This document shows, one piece after another, positions 21,091 to 31,172 of a stretch of 64,000 nt of DNA. This DNA comes from Sabethes cyaneus. Lineage: Eukaryota > Arthropoda > Insecta > Diptera > Culicidae. The notes below the pieces were generated by a model. It made no database searches. It was not told the DNA's origin and saw only the letters and a list, made by a program, of their open reading frames with translations. Where the stretch lies: positions 70,763,544-70,827,543 of the forward strand of contig NC_071354.1 of assembly GCF_943734655.1 (NCBI RefSeq), written 5' to 3'. Positions within the stretch are counted from its first letter, which is position 1, and every line of letters starts with the position of its first letter. Both the position numbers and the translations under genes were made by a program.

Positions 21091-21905
21091 CTTTTCCGAA
21101 GGATTTCGCCAATCACTCGTTGATCTACCGTCTAGGGGCTGGTAAACCGGGTCGGCGTATTTAGGCCGAATAATATTAATGTGTCCTAGCACGTGGACAA
21201 AATAAACTGGTCAGTATCTATGCACTAAGGTTAGGGTTGATTTTTCCCCCGTAACCTGTAAACCTTCCATACCTGACTATGCTAATCCACTTCATGTGCC
21301 ACGGATCGTATACACAAATATCGTGCTATATAATAAGCACCACTTACTTTAATAAGTTAAGGATTTTAACTAATTTTTATTGAATAGCCGGAGCTAATTA
21401 ATTTTTGTTCTGACTTAGTGAACCATCTAATCGAAAGTGGTGGTAGCTCCACTGTTGCTGGAGGGAGAAACTCCTCTTTCTATTTCCTGCCGTTTTTTAA
21501 GCCATTGAACTGACATTTTATTTCGTTTGGTGTTTGTAGAGTTGTGGATTATGTTTTGTATCGTTGCATCGTGAGTGTTTTTTAATTAGTCCCTCGATTT
21601 TATTTACTCGGAAATAATTTTACTTTCTAACTATTTTTCCCTAATTTATTTATTTATTTTTAATTTAGATTTTAATTTAATTTTTATATTTATAATAATG
21701 CATCATTTGCTTCAAAACGCTCACCCAACCTAAACCTATAAATTATTTATGTGCAAAATTCATCACGAACTCTAGTCTGCTTCACGATACATTCAATTTA
21801 TTTCGATCTACCTGGGTGTTATAGGGTAAAGAGTGCGAAACGGTAACAATATTCATATGTGGCTCTAAGGTCCTAAAAAAAAGATCCTGTAGCGACGGTC
21901 TCACC

Positions 21906-22028
21906 GTGTGGTGCGAATGTACAATAAGAGAATTAGAGAATAAAGCGAAACTAGGTATTAGACCACCTGATATAGCATGCGGCAGTAGTTTAGTGCGTAA
22001 AACATTCGGGTACCAACCGAAAGAGCGT
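21906..22028 (+). repeat. tRNA-like head repeat, copy 1 (no B box)
   Basis: The core at 21981-22028 reads GGCAGTAGTTTAGTG, then TAAAACATTCGGGTACCAAC, CGAAAGAGCG. It is nearly identical to 22813-22861, exactly 832 bp downstream. TAGTTTAGTG resembles a tRNA A box. Weaker similarity extends ~75 bp upstream (GAGAATAAA at the same offset). The sequence after GAGCGT diverges, so the B-box part is missing here. Confidence 0.5.
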
Positions 22029-22110
22029 CCAATTAATCATTTTTCGCATCATACACTTCCTTCTTTTTCAAAATAGTTTACGTCATGACCGTGTCATGAC
22101 TACATTCAAG

Positions 22111-22200
22111 TAAGGCCATTGCAAATTATTTTTAAAGTTTTTGTCACCCCACCCCCCTTTGGAAATTGGCTTGAAAAATCTGGGGGCAAAAAAATAATTT
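22111..22200 (+). repeat. Short AAGGC...GTCACCCC repeat, copy 3
   Basis: TAAGGCCATTGCAAATTAT, then TTTAAAGTTTTTGTCACCCC, a C-rich stretch, and TGGGGGCAAAAAAATAATTT follow the same order as copies 1 and 2. The inverted copy 4 lies 300 bp downstream, so this pair could fold back. Confidence 0.6.
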
Positions 22201-22500
22201 GTAGGATATGAGTTAATTTTTTTATAAAATCAATTGTCTGTAGGTTCTACAGCCTGAAAAACTCGAAAAATGAGTGTACGAGTTGAGTAAACGCTTCTAG
22301 CACGAAATAGAAATGGAAATTCAAATAGTAGAATTTCCGAAAAACGACCAAAAAAAATTTCTTTCATTTTTGTCTTTTTTTCGTAGATTTTTGCATCGAA
22401 AATAATATATTAAAAGTAAGAATAGATTCGGTTTTTACGTTTAAACTTTAAGCAAAAATGCCTAAAATCCGTTTTTTGCTCGATTAAAAAAGTCTCTTTG

Positions 22501-22580
22501 TTTTTTTTTCGCCCCCCCTCCTCCTTCAGAGACCCAACACCGGAGGGACAAATTTTTTTTAAATATTTGTAATGGCCTAA
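22501..22580 (-). repeat. Short AAGGC...GTCACCCC repeat, copy 4 (inverted)
   Basis: The reverse complement reads TAGGCCATTACAAATATTT, AAAAAAAATTTGTCCCTCC and then a G-rich run with GGGGGGCGAAAAAAAA. Paired with copy 3 it gives an inverted arrangement with a ~300-bp AT-rich interior that encodes nothing. Confidence 0.6.
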
Positions 22581-22737
22581 ATAAGAAAGAACAAACACCC
22601 GATTATGGTTTGAATCACAAGCCTTGCCATGCGACCGTCGAAAACGCACTGCTTTGTTTCAATCAAACTGACTGAGTAGATAACGGTTTAGGCGGTAGAA
22701 TTATAGAGCAGTCATACAAAAATAATGCCGCCGCATG

Positions 22738-22873
22738 GAAAGTGTATACGGGCAATGGTAGAATTGAGAGAATAAAACAAAATCAAGTATTTATTCTACC
22801 TAATAAAACGCGCGGCAGTAGTTTAGTGACTAAAACATTCGGGTACCAACCGAAAGAGCGTGGAGGCGAGCCC
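22738..22873 (+). mobile_element. tRNA-like head repeat, copy 2 (possible SINE head)
   Basis: The same core as at 21981-22028 is followed by CGTGGAGGCGAGCCCC. The spacing from TAGTTTAGTG to GGCGAGCCCC is roughly that of A and B boxes in tRNA-derived SINEs, although the B box would be degenerate (consensus GGTTCGAATCC). No body or tail was recognised downstream. A SINE origin is inference. Confidence 0.4.
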
Positions 22874-23089
22874 CATCTGTCATTGTCCAACCCAATATAT
22901 TTTTGGTCTATATCGAAATGTTCCAGTTCATCCAATTCCAATCATTCTTCCCATCAGGCACTTCCTCAGTTTCTAAAAAATGATAGTAATATTTTTTTAT
23001 TTTATTTTTCAGGTACGTACTTTTACGAAAATGTCGGCTGTGCTTTAAAACGGTAAGACAATAACATGACAACTTTTTTAGCAACTGCC

Positions 23090-23895
23090 AGTGACAACTA
23101 AGACATTGATGCAAAGTAACGGGTGGCAACCAAAATTTTGGAATCTTTTTTCTCAAGCTGTCAAAAAAAGACAAAGATACATGAAGAAGATCTGATTTAC
23201 CGAAATTAAAGATTCATTATCCATTGTTGAAAAAAAATTGTGTACATTTGAAAACGGTCCGTAATCGCCTGTTCGGCGAAGCTTTCGTTTGACGTCGAAG
23301 CAGTAGCGTTGTACGGTCGTCATGTCAACTTTGCGAATGCATCTCTTGATTATACCAATTAACTGTTTACAATTCGTGGCTCTCCAGTTATTTTTGAACA
23401 CCAAGGAACTCATAATTCCGAAGAAATCGTCGATTGGGCGCACTGAGACAGATTTTTCGGGTCGTAGTTTTTGGGTAAAAATGGGATCGAATGGGTATTC
23501 AGGAACGATTGTGTTTTTTTGGTGTAATGCGATGATGATCTATCGGCCAAAACACGTATTGTCCAGCTGCATGTTGTTTTTGTACAAACGAGATCAAAAT
23601 TTTCTTCAAATATTCGTCTGGTGCATCTTAATTGATAGCCAAGCCAGATGGCTTGTTGTTGAAGAAACGAGAAAGAGAACGATGTCCTTCTGCGTCCATA
23701 ATTTTGGCTGGTCTTCCACTACCTTGCTTGCGAATAGTTGTTGGGCGTCTTAGGATATGGTAAACAGTCGAAGCCGCAACATATTTGCTTTTGAAATGTT
23801 GTGCCGTATACTTTTTGCCGAGTTTCTTGTTGCAGTTCGTAAAAGTGTACAACGCGGTCCCGAAATGCTTCTTGTTTCGACGCCATTTTTAGCAA
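23090..23895 (-). mobile_element. Internally deleted mariner-group transposon
   Basis: The minus strand carries both ends of a Tc1/mariner-group transposase but not the middle. Left and right limits are approximate because terminal inverted repeats were not resolved. The coding part is ~730 bp where about 1 kb is usual, so this is a nonautonomous, decayed copy. Confidence 0.65.
23200..23885 (-). pseudogene. Transposase remnant: HTH region joined to C-terminal catalytic part
   Basis: From the ATG at 23885 it reads MASKQEAFRDRVVHFYELQQ, then (next frame) KYTAQHFKSKYVAASTVYHI and GSGRPAKIMDAEG, a helix-turn-helix DNA-binding region. After NNKPSG the sequence jumps to a segment with KQHAAGQYVFWP and DRSSSHYTKK, which resembles the second catalytic Asp region. 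It ends with VRPIDDFFGI, NNWRATNCKQL and RRTGDYGPFSNVH. The first catalytic Asp region is absent. The last acidic position reads Asp (RPID) where family members commonly have Glu. Several frameshifts are present. Confidence 0.65.
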
Positions 23896-24289
23896 AACTG
23901 GGCAAGCATAAATAAAACAAAAAATATTAACAAAAAGAGGAGAAAGAGAGCTAACACATACATACTCTTATTTCTCTCTGAGCTCGTTTGTTGTTGAGCA
24001 CAAGGGCCGCGAAAAAATTGCAAAATTTTAATTGCCACCTGTTATTGTTTGAAATAAACGTCGATGCAGTTTTGGCCAGATCTCGCTTCCTGTCGCTGTG
24101 GGAAAATAACTCAGACATACTGCCAATAACATGCAATTCGTACCCAAGGATGAAAAACCCTCCAAACTCGCCTTTTCAATTGAAAAATCTCTAGCAATCG
24201 TTAAGTCGTCGCCAATTCGTTGAGCATCTCGACACACACGCTACTCGGCTTCAACCTGGTCGAGCCGTCTAGCACGTTGGGTCCCACTA

Positions 24290-24900
24290 TTCTTGGTGCC
24301 AGTGAGGTTTTTGAAGAGCACAAATTTCACTGTACACTCGTCTGGCATTCTTGCGACGAGTTTCTAGTAATGATGTCGAGATGATCTCACCTTCAATAGC
24401 GATGTTGAATAACATACAGGACAGTGCATCCCCTTGCCGCAATCCTCTATGCGATTCGAAGGGTGTCGAAAATGCCTCTGGAACACGCATGTAGCACATC
24501 ACTCGATCCAGGGCAGTTTTGATCAGCCGCGTCGGTTTGTTCGGAGAACCATTCTAATGCATTATCTGCCATAGCTGTTCGCGCTCGACTGTATCGTATG
24601 TTGCCCTGAAATCCACGAAAATATGTTGTGTGGGTACGTTGTACTCTCGACATTTCTGGAGGATTTGTTGGAAAGTGAAAATTTGAACCATAGTAACGAG
24701 GCCTCATCTAGCCCACCTGATACTGCCCAACGAATTTTCTGGTTATTTAGTAAAGACGAAGTAAAAAAATCTAGGAGAGCACCTTGTAGGAGGCGTTGAC
24801 CATCGCAATGCTATTCGATCACCCTTTTTATAGATGGGAAAAACCACACCTTTCATCCACTACTCCAGTAGTTTCTCATTTTCCCAATTTATCCAGCGAT
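24290..24900 (-). pseudogene. RTE-clade LINE fragment (reverse transcriptase)
   Basis: Recognisable pieces in several minus frames, in order, are SYKVLS-IFLLRL, KCREYNVPTQHIFVDFRATY (motif A Asp), LIKTALDRVMCYMRVPEAF and HRGLRQGDALSCMLFNIAIE (motif B). The FADD region is not present. Related pieces at 33756, 55030 and 60225 suggest one subfamily. The endonuclease is absent. Confidence 0.7.
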
Positions 24901-25299
24901 GTGCAACCGAAACGCATTATATAAAACTCATCTCTCGTAATTTGGTGCAAAGAAATTCAAAATACTTGCAATTTTACGTTGCTTAAAAAATCATAGTAAA
25001 TTCAAGAGACAATGAATAAGATATATGTATATTCGCACCATTGTTACTCGTGTTGGAAGTACTTTCGGAGGAAAGTAAAAGGAGGGATATAATCCATCAG
25101 AAAAGGATCCCAATGCAACCATTGAAACTATCGGTTCAAATCAAACCATACGAGGAAATTGTACATCGCTACTCGTACCTGAAAAATTGGCATGTGGTGA
25201 GTTACGCGGAGTTCGCTCCATTTGAAACTTGCGTGGGTGAGTGTAATTAACCAATCCCTGGGAGGTCAAAGCAAAGACTATCTAAAAGTAAGGCTTCAA
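24901..25299. other. Unassigned interval
   Basis: A 69-codon plus frame at 25041-25250 has no recognisable domain. No repeat was identified. Confidence 0.35.
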
Positions 25300-25439
25300 T
25301 CTACTATCTAAAAATGCAGGACAATTGCAGGGCCAGTTGCTACGATCCTATTGACCCTTACAGCCTCTCCCAGTCGAGATTCGAACATACGACGACTGGC
25401 TTATTAGGCCAGCGTCATACCTCGAAGCCAACTGGGAGG
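25300..25439 (-). mobile_element. tRNA-derived SINE, copy C
   Basis: The reverse complement starts CCCAGTTGGCTTCGAGGTAT, has an anticodon-like stem (GCTGGCCTAATAAGCCAG), the B box ATGTTCGAATCTCG and the body landmark CTGGGAGAGGCTGTAAGGGT. The tRNA-like head is the best preserved of the three copies. The body is shortened. Confidence 0.75.
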
Positions 25440-25519
25440 CGACGATCGACGGACAGGAGAATCCCGGTATTGTAACGGAATGCTTCGTCAACATTTACAT
25501 CAGTCTGATGGATGAAGGC

Positions 25520-25860
25520 ACTAGAGAGAAAAATTAGGGACCGTGAGGGGCATCTTACTTTCTCGGTTGAGCATAGCTCCGAACATTTGTTGTGCGACTG
25601 TGTTGCACTACATGTATGTCATAAACGACGTAGATATCTTGATAAGGGGCTGACTCAGCCCTGCGATATTTGGAATGCTGCTCCTAATCAGATGATAATT
25701 TCATACGAAATGCACCACCTGATTGGGATAAATGCCGACAGTAGTTGAGGTGGCTCATCAAACTTTGATAGCTCACTGATACGACATGGCATAAATTGAA
25801 AGAGGACACACCACAATTGATCAAAATAATGGTCGCGGTGGTAAGTCCCCAACACGGGGA
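25520..25860 (+). pseudogene. C-terminal tail of an RNase H-bearing LINE
   Basis: The frame contains SSEHLLCDCVALH, then RRRYLDKGLTQPCDIWNAAP and NQMI. H-C-C residues and PCDIW-AAP follow the pattern of the tail at 19050-19400. About 100 bp of probable 3' untranslated sequence follow the stop, with CCCCAACACGGGG at 25847. The reverse transcriptase is not present. Confidence 0.6.
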
Positions 25861-26029
25861 AAAAACGAAAAGTTTTAAGGTCAAATATCCCCATACATTT
25901 TCTTCGTGATCGCCTTGCTCCACAAGCAGGGACGACAGCTAAGCACTTAGTTTACTGAGCTAACACACCATCAGTTAACTGTGTGCCCTCTCGTCCCAAT
26001 CGGTCGAAGATTCATTACGACGTGACGTT

Positions 26030-26245
26030 CAGACATATACAAACTTGATACAAACTTGGCTTGGGAAATACGCCAGAAAAAGTGATAAAGTCGTCTCGTC
26101 CTAACAAAATTTCTTAAGACCGCTTTAAACATAGGTCAATTTGATGTCTGTGTTAGGGAAGTGCGCCAGAAAAAGTGATTAGTTTCCTAATCTCAACAAG
26201 ATTTTCTAGGACCCCAAACCCAAGGAATCCTAGTCCAATTTGATA
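26030..26245 (+). repeat. 93-bp satellite, locus 1 (about two units)
   Basis: GGGAAATACGCCAGAAAAAG at 26063 and GGGAAGTGCGCCAGAAAAAG at 26156 mark two units exactly 93 bp apart. Each continues with an AACAA-ATTTTCT-A-GACC region and a TC-ATTTGAT-TC word. The same unit occurs inverted at 34735-34860 and again at 45288-45480 with the same 93-bp period. Confidence 0.65.
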
Positions 26246-26504
26246 TCCTGCCGTCTAACAAATTTGTACAAAAGTTATTATTGTGTAGACTATAGTAATT
26301 TTGTAAAGTGACATGAGAAATTTTTCATTAAGACAATTAGTCAGATGAATTTTATATTAATTAATAAACAAAATTAATTAATAGTTTGCGAATGAATTCG
26401 GATGCGGTAGTAAAACCCATTATGTGGACAATTTCTGACAAGAGACTTTACCGACGATGCAATAAGGCTGGTAAATCAGGCGAAAAACACACACTCGTGT
26501 GTAT
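26246..26504. other. Unassigned AT-rich interval
   Basis: Nothing recognisable between the satellite and the LINE 3' fragment. Confidence 0.35.
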
Positions 26505-26800
26505 GGAGATGTAGATTGAACCACGAACTTAGTATTTAGAAAGTGGCTAAAGCTGGACGGATGCGTGGGTCTGGACATATTGCTAGAATGTCGGACTACT
26601 ATCCTGAAAAAATAGTTTTCGCAGAAGGAACAATACAAAGAGAGGCACATCGAGTGAGGTGGCAAGATCAGCTGGAGCGAGATATGGCGAGCACTAGGTG
26701 CCCGCAGAACTAGAGACCAGCTACCGTGGACCGAATTAGACGGGGAAATTACGTTATACAGGACTTGTCATAGGACCTAAGGCCAACTAAGTATGTAAGA
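26505..26800 (+). pseudogene. RTE-clade LINE 3' end fragment
   Basis: The plus frame reads RCRLNHELSI, a stop, then KAGRMRGSGHIARMSDYYPE, KIVFAEG and VRWQDQLERDM. This matches the order NHEL, GRLRWAGHVVRIPDE, AKTIF and RWM near the C-terminus of the full-size RTE at 48.8 kb. Nothing upstream of this tail is preserved. Confidence 0.6.
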
Positions 26801-26829
26801 AGCCCGTGCGAGCTTTGGATGTTTTCCTG

Positions 26830-27760
26830 TTTAAGACCACTGGCATGAGGTTGAACAGTGTGTGTTATGCCGATGTTCGATCCTCAAGGTTTACTCTCTC
26901 CAGCAGTATGTTGGCGTAAAATTTGTGAAGGATCACCATTAACTGGGATGATGAATCATTACAGAAGCGATTTGCTGGACAAAAGTGCTGCCGATGTTCG
27001 AAGAAATCCGACTTCTCTGGAGTTCCGAGACTCGCGATAATACTAGGAGTCAGAATAACTTGTGCGGTATGAGACGGCTACTCGTTGGAGATCAAGCAGG
27101 TGTTCTTATGGGTGTACTCAGCAACAGTGGTCTCGTGGATTAGGTTAAACTATTGCAGATAAGTAGTATGCCTTCGTATTGGTGACATATGTTTTCTTCC
27201 AAACTTGTCGGAGTAGCGTTGGATTCCTACGAGGATGAATATGGCAGACCAGCTTGCGAAGAAGTCGAAAGACCCTAAGCTAAGTTTGACGAATACTTGG
27301 TTTACTAGGCTCCCTAGACGTGCGCCTTCCTGCTTCCGTGATACACTTCCAATAACAATAACTTTTTTGTTGTCGGATACAGTAGGTTGTACCTATCGCG
27401 CTGATGGTGCTGCTATCTTAAATGTAGGCGGGTGCCACTGTTCCCCCTTCCTTGTCTGCGTATGACAACCAAGGGTGCGTACCCTAGCCGGGACCACGTG
27501 GCAGTAGGAATAGGAGTTAGTGAACAGAGGTGGTAGATTTGCACATTTGCCGTGATAGACGTCACCTGAATTGCCAACTGAACGGTTCTGGTGCGGACGA
27601 TAGCATGTGTTCCGGTTTTCGTTGAACTATCGAAGAATCTAAAATAGGTCACCGTTAAAAATGTTGAAGCCGGCGACAAGACATGGGCTTGGGTAGAGGA
27701 TTCACCCGATCGATCATCGCTAAAACAGAACCAGTTTGAAGAAAAGGAAGTGTAATGCAA
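26830..27760. other. Possible LINE RNase H and 5'UTR debris
   Basis: A plus frame at 27235-27300 contains MADQLAKKSKD, reminiscent of the E-ADxLAK helix of RNase H domains in I/R1-type LINEs, but the flanking frames are not interpretable. Around 27470-27530 the words CCGGGACCACGTGG and CAGTAGGAATAGGAGTT resemble the R1-clade 5' region near 59365-59420. Both assignments are weak. Confidence 0.3.
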
Positions 27761-30700
27761 ACCGCTTAGGTAGAGGCGGTTAGAGACGAACTCAATATGT
27801 TATTGAGGAACCCGATACTTCCGATGGAAACGTGGTTGGAGTTCGAGAATTCCGATTTCCTCTATGGCTAAATCGTCCTATCGACAAGAACGGACAATCT
27901 CTAGTCCCAACTGAATTCCTACCGTTCGTTTTGCGTTTCTTAATAATTCTCTGAAAGAACCACACCGTAATTTGAAAAATTATGCAGCACTATCCACAGT
28001 CGTCCATGATGTTCACGAATGGTTGTGTCCTTGGAAGTGTTCTCAGGCAATGGCACAAACTTAAACATACCTTGAAGGAAGTTATTTGACCTCTTGCTTT
28101 TTTGGCTCATTTTCACAGCGTTATTGCACTATTCCGCTTAGCTACTTTTATTAGAAAATATTTTTAAAACATAATGCAAACTTTGCTGCTCAAAAGATCC
28201 TTTCTCAAATGGTAGAAGCATGGTCGAGTGATTCATTGAATAACAACTTATCGTTCAGTTTATTACGATAATTATCTAATGCGACTGTAATAGACATTTT
28301 ATCGTTGTTAAAATATTTGCATCTAATAGCGATCCATTTACATGGATTAAAATGAGCTTGGTTACATTGTTCCTCGGCGCTCGATTATAAATTCATATTA
28401 TTATAATGTGTTTCACACTGGAGTGAAACACTTCACACCAACGATATGTAAATGCTGTCATTCTCATGGCATGCAAAAGTTTGTTTTCAAAATTACCATT
28501 ATCATTGATTCGATTCATAATTTTGTATCTATATCTTTGCACCCCACAAGAACCAGCTTCGTTTGCTTGTGCTAGCCTTATTTCTGAATTCTCATCATCT
28601 TCTTTGCATCAGTTGCATTTTGCCTGCATCAGGCGTTAAATTACCACTCTCTGCGGTGCATAATGGTGCTGTCCTGAAAAGTTGTGTGCCTGCGGCAAAT
28701 GAATGAATTCAATAAGGTCTGAAGTAGACCAATGGCAGATGTTTTGAATTACACTGTTAAACGCTTCATTGAAGTATTTCCGTGTGATGGCATTTAAATG
28801 GGAGCCAACTTTCAATCGTAAAATAATATTGTAAAGAAATAGGGTCGGTGACAATTGAAAATTCCTGTTAAAGATAACGATTCCTGTTAAAGATTAATGA
28901 TTGGACTTTATTAGCAAAACCTACGAAAAGGATATTTAAGATCTATTTAATGCGCAGTTTCGAAATTTGTGAAATGTAAACTAAAAGAAACGATTGGATT
29001 CAAATTTCGGCAATTTTTTTTAAATTTCGGCAGATAAATTTAACAGTTTCGATTAGTAATTTTTACTAAAGACCGTCGTTTTATCGCCAGCTCGCTGAAC
29101 TCACGCCGTTTAATTTTAGTGTGCACCGAACGTTGCTTGTGTGCATCCTGTTCATCGCACAACCGGTTTCGGTTGTCGGCCAACAACGTCAAACCAGCCC
29201 GCCTAACCGTGGGTCGACATCGTCGTCGTCGTCGTCGTTCCTGTCGGTCGGTCGGTCGGTCGTTACATCGATTCGATGTGAGCTGATTTTGGCTGTCGTG
29301 AAATTACCCCAAGAATGCCGACAGCACGACGAAGCGCGCATGGTTGGCACATCATCAAACTTCTTGGCATTCGTGCTTTGCGCACAAGACTACGACGGCT
29401 CCTCACGGTTTTGCAGCATCCTTTGATTAGCTTCTTTTATGTTCAACTGAACGACGAAATCCCTGAAGAATGGGTCCATGGAGTGGTACAAATCGGAAGA
29501 AACCAGTTTTCTGGTTGGTTCCGTTGTTCTTGTCGTGCATTTCATGCATTATGGGACGTACCGTAAGCTAGGGTGAACCAAATGCACGAGTAGGTGGTTG
29601 ACCGATTTTTAATCAAATTACAAATTTACTTTGATGTTTGATTGAAGGTTGATGATTTATTTATAACATATATTATGTTATTCGAATGAACATAAGGTTC
29701 CAAACAGGGCACGGGTACGGTATTAAGGGCAAAAGAAAACTCTCCACGGACCTTGTAAACCGACAAACGGATAAAGAAGAAATGTTTCCTTTTTTTGTGG
29801 TTGTTGTTCTTGTTGTGCTGCAAGTACAAGACTTTGAATGCCGATTGTTAGAGGAAAGACACTTCCCTTGAGGGGCGGCATCGAGGTGGCATTTCTTAGA
29901 ATTACATGCTCTACGTGACATTTTGTAGGCAGCAGTTGTTCCAATGCTGCTGCTGTTGTTGATGCTTCTCCAACCTGGGGATTCTGGGATGCCGGGAAGT
30001 AAACGAAAAGAATTTTCCATGCTCGACATCGTCATTAGTAGCATTTTGAGAATCTTCTGGGAAAACATGACATGATTCTTCGGTAAAGTTTATTTGTTTA
30101 TGCATTAACCATGAATAACAAATTGAAAATGCACGGTGTTTTGCGGTTTGACTCTGATAAGGTTTAATTCATTCTGTAGATCAAGTGTATCCTTATAAAC
30201 TGATTTAGTTTTGTTTTCAAATACATTTTAGAAACGAAATCAGCTGAGCAAGTTTGCAGTGCTACGAATTTAGTCCATCCAAAGAGCACAACACCTCAGC
30301 CAAACTGTATCGCTATTCAAATCAATCAAAAATTGAAATTGCTTTCAACAAGTCAAATATTTGCAATCGCCTAAAAATCCACCACAATCAACAATCCGTT
30401 CCTGTTTACGGGAAGGTTTGAAAGAGTCAACAAATGGCACAAATGGTTATGCCTACAATAGGCGCCCGCTTGCTTGGCTATCTTGGCTGATTTCGGCGCC
30501 GAGCACGTGGATTGCGTCACCGGTCGTCGGCGTCGGCGACCACCACCCGTTGCTACTTGGACCCGTTTCTGCCGGACGGGTGTGGAGCGAGCCCGTTCTT
30601 AATTGTCAATAACGTCGGCAGATCATCCGAGCGGACTGCCGGCGAAAAATACGGCACACGGACGGAACGCACAACAATCAATAGCAAACGTTGTTACCGA

Positions 30701-31170
30701 ATCAGAGTCAGAGGCTGTGCAGTGTGTTGGTGCACGAATGCTGAAAACGGCGTGCCGGTTGATACGAAAACATAACCATGTTACTTGTTTCACAGTCGGA
30801 TAATTTGATCATTTATTTTCGATTTGACGATGTTTCGTGTACATGTTCTGAAACCGAAAAAATACAATCGAACTTAAGGGATTCTACAAACGAGTATTTC
30901 CAACCGATAATGAATTTTCAATTAGTTTTTTTCTTTCTATGCTATAGATCAATGAGCTGGCGAACGCCATTAGATTTGTGGTTGTAGAACGTTTTCTCAC
31001 AAAACCATCTTGTTATTTGGTAAACATTCATTCATCTCATTGCATGATACACACCGTTATAAACAATTGTTTCAAGAACTTACTTCTAAGTGGGACCTGA
31101 AAATGTCCCAACAAAATCAGATTACTATTAAAGCACGACGGGCAAATCCCCCCTTATAATTAATAATTAA
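27761..31170. other. Unassigned interval
   Basis: No gene was recognised. A 9-bp foldback (GTGTTTCAC/GTGAAACAC) lies at 28408-28431. A (CGT)n run and a GGTC tandem occur at about 29218-29262. A glutamine-codon-like (TGC/CAG) patch is near 29935-29965. Short frames in 29121-29566 and 29673-30068 arise from these biased stretches. Small exons cannot be ruled out. Confidence 0.4.
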
Positions 31171-31172
31171 TA

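Noticed and set aside
21906..22873. Long terminal repeats of an LTR retrotransposon
   Set aside because: The repeats are ~125 bp, lack TG...CA ends, a primer binding site or gag-pol between them, and the interval is only 832 bp.
29121..29426. Frame resembling a secreted serine-rich protein
   Set aside because: It begins with GTG, not ATG, and its Ser run comes from a CGT microsatellite; no family or splice signals support it.
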